From assembly GCA_029255685.2 (NCBI GenBank), contig CM055317.2, forward strand, positions 17,191,501-17,255,500: a stretch of 64,000 bases of DNA. The letters are read 5' to 3'. The stretch is from Silene conica. Taxonomy: Eukaryota > Streptophyta > Magnoliopsida > Caryophyllales > Caryophyllaceae. The position numbers were made by a program, and so were the translations under genes. Each line of letters begins with the position of its first letter. The first letter of the stretch is position 1. A model generated the notes under the pieces. That model was not told the DNA's origin, made no database searches, and worked only from the letters and a program-made list of their open reading frames with translations. Shown one piece after another: positions 48,260 to 60,065 of the stretch.

Positions 48260-51200
48260 TTACTTCACCATAAAAGAGCTTTTACAGCTGCAACCACCCA
48301 CTGCACTGGGATTTTCAGTCACCTACAGATAACACATGGATGTAGCCATAAAACGACCGACATTAACCAAAAGAAAATAAAGCCAGTAGTGCAGATATTC
48401 TGACTCAATAGCCACAATGACATATTACAATTGTTTGAAATTGAATTACATCACAACTTCTTCAATAAATTTTCAACGCGAATATATTCCACATTAATGT
48501 ATCATCAAATACAAACCAAAAAACAAGAGCAGAGTATGACATAAATTTGCACCTTTGTGCCTTGGAGGAATATTAATTTAGATAAGAACATGACAAAATC
48601 TCTTCCATTCGGATTGCCATTCGGATTGTTTCAATCAAAATGAAAAGACCAAGAAAAGGTAAGTAAATACTCGTTATGATAAATGTTCAACTAAAAGAAA
48701 TGAATATCAACAAACCCCTTCCTTCCGTAATATAATCTAAAGTAATAAGTCAGTTATGCCTCTCATGAATCAAGATGATAGCTATTTCAAGTCAGTTAAA
48801 AACATTGTGACAGTAACAGATACACAGTTATGATTTTTGGTTAAATTAAAAAGTCATTGGTTAAAATGTAATCAAAATATTAACTTCGCGGAGCAAAGAT
48901 TGCATTGTATAATTATGTTGATAGTAGAGCCTCCTGCCAACTTAAATTTGGCATTGGAGGATGAAAAAGGATTGCCTGGTAAGCTTCAATCAATAATTTA
49001 AAGCCAAGTACTACGGGATTTGGGTATATGTCACTTAGAAGTAAATAACGCATCTTACAAAGGAAATGGTTGCGAATTTTCCGTTGAACCTAAACCTCAT
49101 ATTTCCACCTAATATTCCGAGAAAGTATAGCAACCATCACAATATTTGAGAGAGTCTGAGCCTTCACTTGCGACTCACGTGTGCCCTTGGAATTTGGTGA
49201 CCCAGTTTCACGGTTTTTCTTCCCTTGTCAAACTATGGCATCCAAATGGACCAAGGTTTCAGTCATGAACAGGAGGATTAGGTATGAGATAGATCTTTCA
49301 CTACTATGTTTCTTCTGGTATGTTTATGATTGTCCAGCATGAAGCTCATAAGTCATATGTGTCAATAACCAAAAGCAACGTCTGAGATCTCCTTCTACAT
49401 ATAAGCTCTCCCCACTGGGAGATAGGAGAGGTTTATTTTTAATTACATAAGATAATGTGAAATGATTTTGACTGATGGGATGGATTCATCTAATGTATAT
49501 GTTTCCGTAAACATATAAGCACGACAACTGGCAATGCAACTTTTTCGGAAGCCAATTTCATTTGGTAATTGTAGCAGAGGTTTGTAGTGTTTTATCTGAA
49601 CTATGTTCAAACCAAATACACCCACTGAGGAGTGAGGACAGGTCGTTTCTATAAGTTTACTTTAAGCCATTACCCTAACTTGTTCCACTGAATACAATAT
49701 GTTTCAATATCTTCGAAAAGATCAATAGATGTGTCACTCTCCGGTCTCCTAAACCAAAAGCAAGTGATTCCTGTCTTCGTTTTTCCACAACGGCTTATGT
49801 CTTTGTTTCACTCTCTTTAATACTATGCAGCATGAATCTGCTTCCATAACCTTTAGAGACAAGAGTCTTAGGTCGTCTGGTTCTATTGGTTAGAATGAAA
49901 TGCACTCCAAAAATGCACAAGGGATTGTATTTGTTTGGTTTGATCTTGTAATGGATTTTATAAATTATGAGAGAATAGCATTAGAAACTTGGCATAGGAG
50001 TCAGGTATGAGATTCCAAATATCCCATTAGTATCGCAGAAAGTGTTCTTATTAGGATATTAATATATCAAAGATAACTTTTTTTTAAGCAAAATATATTA
50101 GTGATCAAAGAGTAGAAAATAAGCGGAGGATAGAGTGTCCCATATTCATAAAAACTAATCAAAAATGTCCCAACTGTGTTCCACTATAGAAAGGCAACTA
50201 CACTTCACCAAGTGTTCAGGGAACCGACAGAGAATACTATGTCTGATCTATAAGATCATGAAAAAGTTGAAATATTTTGCAATGAGTATAAGCCAAGATG
50301 AATTACAATTTCCATATTAAATTAAGTAAATAAGCCTTAATCATAAGAGAATGAGCTGGGGCTAACCTGAAAAGCAGAACGAATAAGCTCCTCGACAAAA
50401 TCAATATTGGCGCCTTTCACAAAGTCAAAAGATATATTATCGACCACTAACTTAACTCCGTCCTTTTCAAAAATCCTACAGAAGTCAAGAACAATACATG
50501 TCACGAATGTATAATGACAGTAGCAATTTAGCATACTAGAAATTTCCAACAAAGTTAACTAAAGTTGACTACTAAGATTATCAAGGAATATTACCTGTCA
50601 TCATGGTTAGTTTTATCATCCAGAGCAAAAGCATACTGGAATCCGGAGCATCCACCTGCTTCTACACTCAAACGAAGCATCTTATCAGCCTTCTCATTAT
50701 CTTGCAACTCTTTCATCCTCTGAGATACATCCCCTCAGTAGTCAGTCAATAGCTAATCGTAAAAATGCATAAAAGGTGGCAATTTCAACCACGCATAGCC
50801 TAAAGCATAGTTATGGCTACTCACTAAAATCCATACACAACAAGTACCTAATCAGATCACTCAAATAAGACCAAAGTTCAAGGCTTCATAAGCCTGCATG
50901 AAAGGTCAATGGATACCTGCGTGATTGGTCATTCAATCAGACCTAAGTCTGAGGCCATGGAATTAATATACCCATTTTCTTTTAATAAAGGAAAATGAAT
51001 GCAATTCTTGGTGTGGTTTTCACAGTGTACCCAAAAAAAATCCTACGCTACACACATTAAACCCCTTGCGCCGTCACAGATCTCAAGCTACCTATATTTG
51101 TGACATGAACCGAGGATCCCACATATCAGCATCAAACGCTACAATCTTACTTAAATTTGTCAGATGGTTTAACGGAAATGGGTCAATTTACATGCGATTT

Positions 51201-51687
51201 GACTGTCAACACTCCAAAAATTTGGTAGTACATCCCACAAAGGCAAGTGCACAGAAAATCGACACTTATCTATGAGAAATTTAGGTTCAGTTGACAGTAT
51301 TTTCTATCGACCCCACTAGAAATTAGAGGAAACTTGATTACTCTAACAAACCATGAATATATTTCCGGTGATGTAAAGAAACAGAGTAATAATCAAATGA
51401 AAAGAAGATACCACAAAAACTGACTCTGCCTTACAGAAAGCCGTCTTTTGGACTAACGATTAAATACGGGTATTCACCCAAAACAGAAAGTAAAAAGCAG
51501 AAAGCAAGGGCAAAGAGAGAAGTACCCGAACACAATTATCAGTCAGGTGAATTGCATCAGAAGAATCATCTGGATGAGCTGAAGAAGAATAGGAAGATGA
51601 AGAAGAGGCAAGAATTCGATGGTTCTGGCGAATTCTAGAGGCCAAGTTTAAAGATATCCGAGAGATTAATGATCGTGTTGTTGCCAT
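48260..51687 (-). CDS. ISCA2: Mitochondrial iron-sulfur assembly protein, IscA-like (ISCA2 type)
   Basis: A-type carrier protein of the mitochondrial iron-sulfur cluster pathway; in other organisms ISCA2 acts in 4Fe-4S maturation with ISCA1. Coding exons from the 5' end: 51687-51526, 50719-50595, 50475-50367, 48322-48260. Introns are GT-AG and phases fit, giving 459 nt (152 residues plus stop). The N-terminus [20 protein letters not shown] is basic and Ser-rich, like a mitochondrial presequence. The A-type domain follows: [63 protein letters not shown], and the C-terminal [20 protein letters not shown]. All three conserved cysteines (GGCSGF and GGCSC) are present. Intron 3 is about 2 kb. A 5'-UTR intron upstream is likely. 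ISCA2 versus another plant IscA-like paralogue is judged by eye. Confidence 0.93.
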
Positions 51688-52330
51688 GTTTCTCTCTAGC
51701 TCTCCCTCACAATATCAATACATGGCCGCTGAAATGAAAGAAAGGATGAAAAAATAAATATAACATCATCATCATCAACATCAACATCAACATCAACATC
51801 AACATCAACATCAACATCAACAATACTCCGGTGCTTCTAAGTTCTAAGGCGCCCACCTAAGGCAGTAAGGCGGAACAACAGGATTGCAACACAAAGAGGC
51901 TATTTCCGTATGAGCCGGATAAGGCAAAGAATATAAACAAACCAAAATTATTGGCATATGGGCTGCAACTCCGCAAGCAAACATTGCGATGTTGTATTGA
52001 CTAATATGGATGGTTTACGATTCAGGCCCGAAACTAAAACTATGAGATTCACTCATTCACAGCCACTGGAGCATGTAAATGACGATACTAAATTAACTTA
52101 TTAACTAACAGGCAACAGCAGCAGCAGCAGCAATCAAATTAAACTATGGCGAACAAATAAATAAATAAACAAACAAAATAGAAGAAATGAGAAATAAATG
52201 AAAGAATAATTGTGAACGGAAAAACCTTACAATGAAATGAAGGTGGCGGCTGTGGTGGCGATACGGTGAACGACCTGTGGTGCGTGCTGATTCTGGTGAA
52301 GGATCCAAGAGAAGCGAAGAGAAGATTGAA
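51688..52330 (-). promoter_or_regulatory. Probable 5'-UTR with intron and promoter of the IscA gene
   Basis: Reading on the minus strand, CATTGTAAG|GTTTTTCC (near 52226) is a plausible donor and CATTTCAG|CGGCCATG (near 51730) an acceptor, so the leader may be spliced. An ATG in the leader just after that acceptor (CGGCCATGTATTGA) opens a two-codon upstream frame (Met, Tyr, then TGA) before the main start. Confidence 0.4.
51763..51822. repeat. (ATCAAC)n repeat with ATC run
   Basis: About eight hexamer units, ATCAAC, are preceded by three to four ATC trimers. They lie in the proposed 5'-UTR intron of the IscA gene, about 80-135 bp from its start codon. Confidence 0.9.
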
Positions 52331-52360
52331 TAAGCAAGGGATGTGGCGTGTGGCCTCCAA

Positions 52361-52820
52361 ACTTATTTTTTGTCACCGTACAAATTGCGATAAATCATAA
52401 TTATGCGCTACTAATACCGTACCCAAGCAAGGTCAATTGCTAGGCTTGCTTGCGTCAAGTTAATTACAATTAATAGAAAATTAGGATTAATCTAAGGGTG
52501 TTCAGGGTCAGTTTGTGACACAAAGTGGAGTAAATTGACTCATCTATTGACCCCTTACGTAAAAAAAAAAAAAAATTGTTATTGACTCGATTAAATCGAC
52601 CTTTTGCTCGGGAGGGTAAGAGAGGGTCAATGTCAATAAGGTGAGATTAAGGGTTAATATATTATTGACTCGATTAAATCGACATTTTGCTTGGGGATGG
52701 TCTAATTAGAAAAGGTCCTTATTTTCGCAGTACACATTTTACTCGATGCAATACACTGTTGACAATTTTACCCCACTCATTTTCCTTTTCATTTTCTCTT
52801 TAGTCTCTCACTAATGTTTT
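52361..52820. other. Intergenic, repeat-derived
   Basis: The segment ATTGACTCGATTAAATCGAC occurs twice (about 52582 and 52665), and a 15-A run lies near 52560-52575. The block ending GGGGATGGTC (52694-52703) resembles the Tourist-like termini at 55217 and 56441, so this is probably a relic of that MITE group. Confidence 0.4.
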
Positions 52821-53040
52821 CTCTCCAATATCAAAATGGGTTCAAGCCTCCCCAAGAGCAAAATCTTGTGGAGCATTCTTGGCCTGAATCCATGCCTAAA
52901 TAGACTTCGAGCCTATCACCATCGGGTGGTTTACCTGGTGTATGTGGTCTGCAGGCTATCACATATACCCGCGGGTTTACCCAGTGCGGACCAAAGGTAG
53001 CGGCTGCGGGTTCCCTCGTCACCAAAAAAAAAAAAAATGT
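52820..53040 (+). mobile_element. SINE, 5'-truncated, with A-tail
   Basis: A box-B-like GGGTTCAAGCC (52838-52848) is followed by a body ending CCCGCGGGTTTACCC, GGTAGCGGCTGCGGGTTCCC and TCGTCACC, then a 14-A tail (53024-53037). The GC-rich 3' block matches the conserved 3' domain of plant SINEs as I remember it (Au/'Angio-domain' type). No box A is visible upstream, so the 5' end is missing. Confidence 0.7.
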
Positions 53041-54017
53041 AATTTATTTTCTCAGTACATTTTTACTCAATACAGTAAGATGTGTAATGCGAAAATCAAT
53101 AATATAAGCATTATTAGTTTTATTTTATTTTTATTATTTTAATACTTTTTTGTACCCTGTTTTCATGACGAGTAATTTTATTAAAACAATATGCGCGAAA
53201 ATTAACGTAAGTTAACATAATAATTAAGAATATATTGAAAAAAGGAAAAGAAACAAAAAATAACTATACTACTTTGAGTAAAACGAAAAAAAAAACACAA
53301 ATTAATGAAATACATTTGTTCAGTACTAATTGACATAAATTGATTAAGCAATTAACATATGTTGATTTGGTTTCTAAATCAGCTAAGTACCACGTAGTAT
53401 TAAGCATGTCAATTCGTTTCTAAATAATTAAGAATGATTCTTCTTTTCATGTTGATGAACAAACCCTAATTAAAAAAGAAAATATATTATTAAAAAAAAC
53501 AATCAAATTACTAAGTAATATAAGATTAATGAATTAATTACCTATTCGTCACTTGAATAATCGTTCATAGTTGTAAATTTTTAATGGGGTGGAAGATGGT
53601 AAAGGTTTCAATACTAGAGAGAACGAAGATAGACTTAGGTTACTGTATTGAGTAAAAAAACGGACTGCGAAAATAAATTACGTTAGAAAATCCCTTTAAG
53701 ATTGTAAACTCTTATAATTATTTTGGGCGGATAATATTTTTGAATATTCTAGATGGTAATACTGTCTTTTTTCATTGGGTGTTGTTCTGGACGAGTTTTA
53801 CTCAATCATAGACATAATTGACTATTATATCCCTATCTATTTACAACATTTACAATATTATTTCACATTCTCACTCTAACTATGAATCACCAACAACCAT
53901 CATACAACACTCTTCCCCACCGTCCCCTCCCCTGCACTTGAAAAACCAACCACAAACAAGAAGCAGCTCTTAAACTTGAGCAGCCTTCTCAGGCTCCGGA
54001 GTAGCAGTATCTTTGGT
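53041..54017. other. AT-rich intergenic sequence
   Basis: No gene, RNA or repeat boundary is recognised. The right edge would be the 3'-UTR of the IscU-like fragment. Confidence 0.4.
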
Positions 54018-54116
54018 TTACTTCTTATGGTAGTCTTTCACGGCTGCTTTGATTGCATCGGCTAGCATGCTGCAATGCAGTTTCACCGGGGGAAGGGCCA
54101 AATGTTTTGCAATTTC
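54018..54116 (-). pseudogene. IscU-type scaffold, last-exon fragment
   Basis: IscU/ISU proteins are scaffolds on which mitochondrial 2Fe-2S clusters are built. On the minus strand, after an acceptor (AATTCCAG), the frame reads EIAKHLALPPVKLHCSMLAD then AIKAAVKDYHKK and a stop. LPPVKLHCSMLA with its Cys is the C-terminal signature of IscU; one residue seems to be missing after CSMLA compared with the family as I remember it. The two other cluster-binding cysteines and the N-terminal two thirds should lie to the right, but I found no such exon up to 55.7 kb, so this looks like an isolated fragment. If a distant first exon exists the gene could still be real. Confidence 0.7.
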
Positions 54117-54585
54117 CTGGAATTACATCACATTAATCATGTCATTCTTTGATCAGAAGGAAAAAAATACATTCAATTGTTGTATATGGCGAATGCGATA
54201 CGACACAACACGGCAGGACCACGGCCGTCATAATTTCATCATAGTAGACATGTAGTTTTTTGAGATTCTATACTAGCAACGGATAATACAAGACCCAAAA
54301 AACACTACGAACATAACACTGTCACACTCCGTTATTAATCATTGAACATCTTACAAATCTAATACTATTGTGACAGGATTCAATACAAATAACAATCGAA
54401 AGAAGAAAAATAAAGAAGTAAATGAACAAAACAGAAACGATTTAAACAGCCCCTAATTTAATTAGTCTAAATCAATTTTTAAATTTTATATAATATAATT
54501 GATAAAGGTCGAGATTAGAATTATTACTTGATCGATACGGGAACTAGCATCCAGAGTAGTGTGATTTTGACGATTTGAAAATTTT

Positions 54586-54778
54586 GATTAATGAGCGGGT
54601 CTTGCTTGTGACGAGTTAATTCCGTCTCAAACTTGTGACCTCCACAAAAAGGGAGAGGGGACAAGGTGAGGCACCCTTCATGTGTTTTCTCACTCACCTC
54701 TCATGGGTATTTTGTGAGAGGAACGGTATCAGTCACAAGCTTGTGACGGATACCGCCGTCACAAATGAGAATTTGTGT
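54586..54778. repeat. MITE-like inverted repeat, 'TTGTGACGG' family copy 4
   Basis: The left end is CTTGTGACGAGTTAATTCCG. The right end, reverse-complemented, is CATTTGTGACGGCGGTATCC. The centre has TTTTGTGAGAGGAACGGTAT, as at 19200 and, inverted, 41610. Confidence 0.5.
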
Positions 54779-55216
54779 TGATTAATTTTGTGGGGAGAGA
54801 ATTAGAGAGAGTTTTTTTTGTTTTTAGGCAAAGGATCTATAATGGAAAAATAATGAAAAAGAATCCATGAATGAGTTTACTCGTTCATGAATGAGCAATT
54901 ACGTTTTCATTTTATACCCGATAATCTCATTTTAACAAAAACGTGTTTGGCTGACCATAATTTATGATCATGACTTCTGAATGCGGCGGTTTTCTTAAAC
55001 TAAACGATTTTAGCGATATCTGATCTGGAAAAAAAAAATGTCAATTTTTGAACTATCGGCAAAATTACATTCAGTCAAATTTTAAACTTTAATTGACCAT
55101 ACTTTTTGTGACCAGTTCCAAATGTGACCTTTTTTTAAATTCATCACCACCTTTATGATATATTTGATTTGAAAAAAATCATCGCTTTTGAAACTCATGG
55201 TTGTACGTTGTGGTTA
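54779..55216. other. AT-rich intergenic sequence
   Basis: No gene or repeat boundary is recognised before the Tourist-like element. Confidence 0.4.
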
Positions 55217-56441
55217 GACCATCCCCACGCAGTGGTCACGATAATTAGGTCGTGACCTGCTTTTACTCTTAATTTCACCTTATTAATTTTAACATACTTT
55301 CACCCTCCCTAGTAGAAGGTCACCGCCTAGGTCATCAACTCAATTTTTTTCCATTTTCCAACATTTTCAATCATTTACCACATTTTCTACCCCACAAAAA
55401 TCTTTCTTTTACCAATCATTTTATTATTTGTTTTATTCTTCAACCAATCACAATGATACACTTAAGTGTCCACAAATATGGTCAATTTTGTTCAACAATG
55501 GTATTAGGCATATGATATCATATTGATATTATATGGATATTGCGCTGGTTATTGTAATCAGTTTGTTTTCTAACTATTAGGGTGCAATGAGATCTTGTAA
55601 ACCTTATATAAAGGTTACGCTATTGAATGAATAACAACATCAATAATACAATTTCCCTTATGCATTTCTCTCATCTAAAATCTAACATGGTATCAGAGCC
55701 TCTTTCTTGAGGCTTAAAAAATGCTTCCGCTTTCTTGCCGGTGGGTGGCCGGAAATTTACACCCACCGGTGGGATCTTTTTAAAAAAAAAAAAATACGCA
55801 ACGTCACTTTGCTTTTAATTTTCGTTTTTCATGAATTATTTAAAAAAAAACACAAAATCTCCTTCTCTTCGAAATCCGATTCAAAAATTTTCTTCTCCGT
55901 TTCAGGTGGTACTTGATTTGTTTGGAGTCCGAAAAAAAATTAACGTTCTCCAGATCTTGAAATTTTAACGGATAATTTTCGTCTTATTGATATTTGTCAG
56001 GTTCGATAGAGCTCCTACAAATTAACTCATTCTTTAACGTTCTTGTTCGGAGCCTTTCTCGCGAGTCTTAATACTCGTTTATCTTACCAACCTTGCGGAA
56101 TGAAGATTTACATGAAGACGAAGAAGAGACGAAGATTTTGATTTTCTTTTGATTTTGTGTTTTTCTTGTATTTTTTATGTTTTTTTTCTTTTGTTTTTTC
56201 TCCAATCGTAAAGTTCGTACTACGTACTGCCTTTACGATTGCGGGAGGGTATTAGGCATATAATATCATATTGATATTATATGGATATTGCGCTGGTTAT
56301 TGTAATCACAAATGGTCAAAAATTGACCTTAATTGAACATATGGGCACAAATTACCAAAATCGTCATCACTTAATTAGCTTAATTATGTTATTAATCATG
56401 ACCAAACAAGGTCACCCTCATGACCTTGCTTGGGAATGGTC
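55217..56441. mobile_element. Tourist/PIF-like MITE interrupted by a TRIM-like element
   Basis: The termini are GACCATCCCCACGCAGTGGT and (reverse-complemented) GACCATTCCCAAGCAAGGTC, flanked by a TTA duplication (55214-55216 and 56442-56444). This is the PIF/Harbinger pattern. Removing the LTR element at 55502-56310 and one target copy leaves a MITE of about 410 bp rich in AAGGTCA and GGTCA motifs. Confidence 0.75.
55502..56310 (+). mobile_element. TRIM-like miniature LTR retrotransposon
   Basis: The 5' LTR (55502-55687, 186 bp) runs TATTAGGCAT..TCTAACA. The initiator tRNA-Met primer-binding site TGGTATCAGAGCC follows at 55688. A polypurine tract (GCGGGAGGG, 56241-56249) precedes a 61-bp 3' LTR (56250-56310), which keeps only the first 59 bp and the final CA of the LTR. 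The target duplication AATGG lies at 55497-55501 and 56311-56315. The interior is about 560 bp and encodes no gag or pol. The termini are TA..CA. Confidence 0.88.
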
Positions 56442-58187
56442 TTAGTCAAAAACATTTTTTAGTGAAAATGAAGTTATCATATATAGAATGAAAAAACACA
56501 CGATTAACACATGTAGAATATCTTATTAAAAAAATAAATGTCAAATGAGTTGTAACTCAAAAAGGTAATACAATAATATCAAGGGTTGGGGTCATCGGGT
56601 AATCCGATTATAAACTTGTTATCTTTTAAAGTATCTGTAATGGTAAGCTAGTTGCAACTAGGATTTTTAAGCTACAACCCTTTTAAGCTATAAACTACAA
56701 CAATGGTAAGCTAATAGTATTGTGGCTTAAATGGACCCATATGTTTACTAAATGCACAACAACATTTCAAAAAGTATAATTATATGTGATGCATATTTCC
56801 ACATGTATAATTGTAGTTGGTAATTTTTTTTTGTGGGACCATTTGAGCTACTAGCTCCATGGAGCTAGTGACTCATTTTAAGCTACTTCATGAGATGTGC
56901 TCCAATGGTCAAACTATTAGCTTAGAATTTTTTTTATTTGCAAGCAAGTGCTTATGGTCAGCGTAGGGGGCGGATTTACCCTACGTATATTCATAACTAT
57001 CTTAATTCACTTATCTAACTGTGATTGCCGGTCATCTTCTCACTGCTTTTATTTTTGACATCTTTGAAATTTTTATTTTTTTGTAAATAAACATGGTGTT
57101 TGCCATGTATTGTCAAGTATTAGTTAAATATAAACTATTTTTTATACATCTGATATTTTATGTAACATGCGATACTTTTTACGTAAAACTGTTATTATTT
57201 TAACAGCCCTTTGTATATCATAAAGTACAAAAAATTAAATAAACATTCGATATATTGTGTAATAGTCTATACTTTTTATGTGAAACAAAATTTTAAATAT
57301 AAATCTAATTTGAGTAGAGATAGAATATATTTTACAAATTAATTTATATATGCACGCATCATTTGGTCTTTACAAAGATATATTTATTTATTAATACAAT
57401 AACAGAAATATATGATAGAATTGAGTTGTTATATCTTAAATGTGGGATATAAATATTTAACTTTGCTCTATAACATTTCTTATAAACTATATAAATAATT
57501 ACATTAAGAGTCCGTATATTTAACAGTCAGACAATATCTTAAATGTGCGATATAAATATTTAACTTTGCTCTATAACATTTCTTAATAATTATAATAAGA
57601 GTCCATGTACATTAACAGGAACAAATACTCTTAATATAATGTTAAATATATGGACTCTTAATATAATGTTAAATATATTTTATCAGTCAGGCAACATAAT
57701 TTAAAATATATAATTAAGATGTAATACTTTAACATCGCACCTTCTTAATTTTATTATACAAAATTTCTTTTGGTATTCGTTCTATAAAATATATCCTTTA
57801 AATGCTTTTATGTAATACTTATGTGAGAAAAAATTATAGATGAAAAACAAAAAAACATTCCCGTGCAACTTTGCAAACTAATAAAGTTGATTATATTAAT
57901 TTTATAAGTATATAAAATTTTAAATATAAATCTTCATGTGAGTAGAGACGAACAATATATTTTTATACGGAAAAATATTGCCAAATAAAAGATGCAATAA
58001 GAGCGTAACTTTGACAAGTTTTTTATGTAACATGGTAGAGAAATCTTTTAAGAAGATATTGTACATATACTTATTCCTCACGTAAAAGATACGCACTATA
58101 CGATTTTAAGCTTTGAGCGGGAAAATGTAACGTGAAAGCGACACGTGTCCAACCTCATATATAACGGTTCTTCTTTTATACTACTTA
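56442..58187. other. AT-rich region with MITE-like and tandem repeats
   Basis: A MITE-like repeat lies at about 56640-56955 (TAATGGTAAGCTAGTTGC; AGCTCCATGGAGCT centre). A roughly 105-bp segment is duplicated in tandem at about 57428-57622. No gene is recognised. Confidence 0.5.
57428..57622. repeat. Tandem duplication of about 105 bp
   Basis: Both copies contain ATATAAATATTTAACTTTGC and CTCTATAACATTTCTTA, then ATTAAGAGTCC/AATAAGAGTCC and ATTTAACAG/ATTAACAG. The copies differ by a few substitutions and small indels. Confidence 0.8.
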
Positions 58188-60065
58188 CTAGATTTAATGC
58201 CCGTGCGATGCACGGGCCAATTTGTAATGTCCTATAAATAATTGTTTTTGTCCTATGATCTTTCAATTTTTCAATGCAAGATTACTATTCTAACTTGATT
58301 TGAGCTGTCTTTTGATTGATTCCGCTTTAATTTTAACAATTCCATTTATTAACATGAACTATCATTTTATGAATTAACTTTCTTTCAAAACCCTAACTTT
58401 AAGATAAGTTTACTTAAGTAAGCTGTCTAAAAATTTGGAATTTTATAAATAGGAGACATTGAAACTATAAAACTGTCGAATTCGTAAAACAGTGCACTGC
58501 TTCCATAACTCAACATGCTAATGAGAGTAATAAGAAACACATTATGTTAAGCTAAATGATTAAATTAAATACTCCCTCCTATTCTATATAAATGTATTTA
58601 TGTCATAGTAATATGAAAACTTGTGATCTATAATTTATTATATTAAGGTTTAGTATTAAGGTTGCGCTATTAAATTTCCGGGGCTAGGATACAAACTTAC
58701 AATGATTCAGTTTTAACAATTATTATTTTAATAATTATGTTATGAGGTGAACTCGTACATAAATGACTTACCACGCCATATGCTATGTAATTGACATATT
58801 AACTAGTTCTGTCCCCCGTGAAAATCACGGGCTTGTTATGGACATCATTTTTTTTTATTAAAAGTAATGTCTGGTAAGATAGGAGAAAGGATGCTTTTTG
58901 AGTTCGGGGACAAAAAGGCATGAACACCATAAGGTGAAAGCGGGCGATATTCTAATATCAAAGGGACAAAAATGAGGTTTTTTAAAAATGAAAAAAATAT
59001 AAAAGTTGTTGCTATCTCTAATTTGCAGGTCACCCTTAAGAGAATACTACACTATGCAATGAGCTACGTAATATCAAAGGGACACTGGATTGGTACTCGT
59101 TTCTTCGCACAATTGTTTCTCTTTCAAACTCATCTACTCGCCTACTCTTGCATGTTTCATACAGAGTTTTTCATTTGCAAGCTCTATTCCATATTTTGTA
59201 TTTATGTTTTCCTTATTGCTACCTCATGGAAAGGAAAAAAAAAGAAATATTGTTTTGTACATACAACAACTACCAAATGAACTTTGGAGAAAATTAAAAA
59301 CTCTAATATTCATATTATAACAAAAATATATGAAAAGATTCAAGAAAGACGGATACTTAGCTAGCGGTTCGACTATCTCACATGCATCCATTTTATGATG
59401 TTGTCATGTGCTACGAATACTTTATAAATTGTACACGAATGAACCCTACAAATAAAAATACTATATGTCAGAAACACATGAAATTATATGTCAACAAAAT
59501 CATAAAGTAGACGGGAATAAAATAACAACAACAACTTTGCGCATTCGGTAATTCTCAATCGATTTAAATTTACAAAAGGAAAAGTGTGGAATTATTTATC
59601 ATATGTCGAAAAGGTGCAACGTGGCATGTAGTATCCCTTAACATGCATTTCTTTTTTTTCTTTTTTATAATATTGTATAGATAGATAGATTTCTTATATA
59701 AGGTTGACATGTGATAATATTTTCCCTATTTATGTTACCTTTTAGGACCTTTATTAACATGTTTTAGTACAAAAATAATCAACTAAAATGTCATTTTTAA
59801 TAAAAAAAAAATATGAAACTTGGATTAGAATTTATAAATATTAGATCATTAACTAATAAAATATATATTATATGCACAATTAATTTAAGAATAATGATGA
59901 TATAATAACATTTATTGTAATAAATTTTAGTAAAATTTATGTATATGTAGAAGGGTAGTTTAGTAATTGATTGTGAGGTGAGGTGGCATCATAACATGCT
60001 AAAAAATTGAAATACTTGACAATAAGGTACTCAACATGCCTTTTAATATTATATATAGATATAGA
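58188..60065 (-). mobile_element. Non-autonomous Helitron (candidate outer copy)
   Basis: On the minus strand the 3' end is hairpin GCCCGTGCATCGCACGGGC (about 58199-58217), then ATTAAAT-CTAG and T (58187/58188). The proposed 5' end at 60065 reads TCTATATCTATATATAATAT. The flanks are A and T. A second Helitron (58803-59689) may lie inside it. Pairing of the ends is inferred; no helicase is encoded. Confidence 0.45.
58803..59689 (-). mobile_element. Non-autonomous Helitron (candidate inner copy)
   Basis: On the minus strand the 3' end is hairpin CCCGTGATTTTCACGGG (58816-58832) followed by GGACAGAA-CTAG and T. The 5' end at 59689 reads TCTATCTATCTATACAATAT. The plus-strand frame at 58972-59280 has an acceptor-like TTTGCAG within it but no recognised domain. 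Confidence 0.5.
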
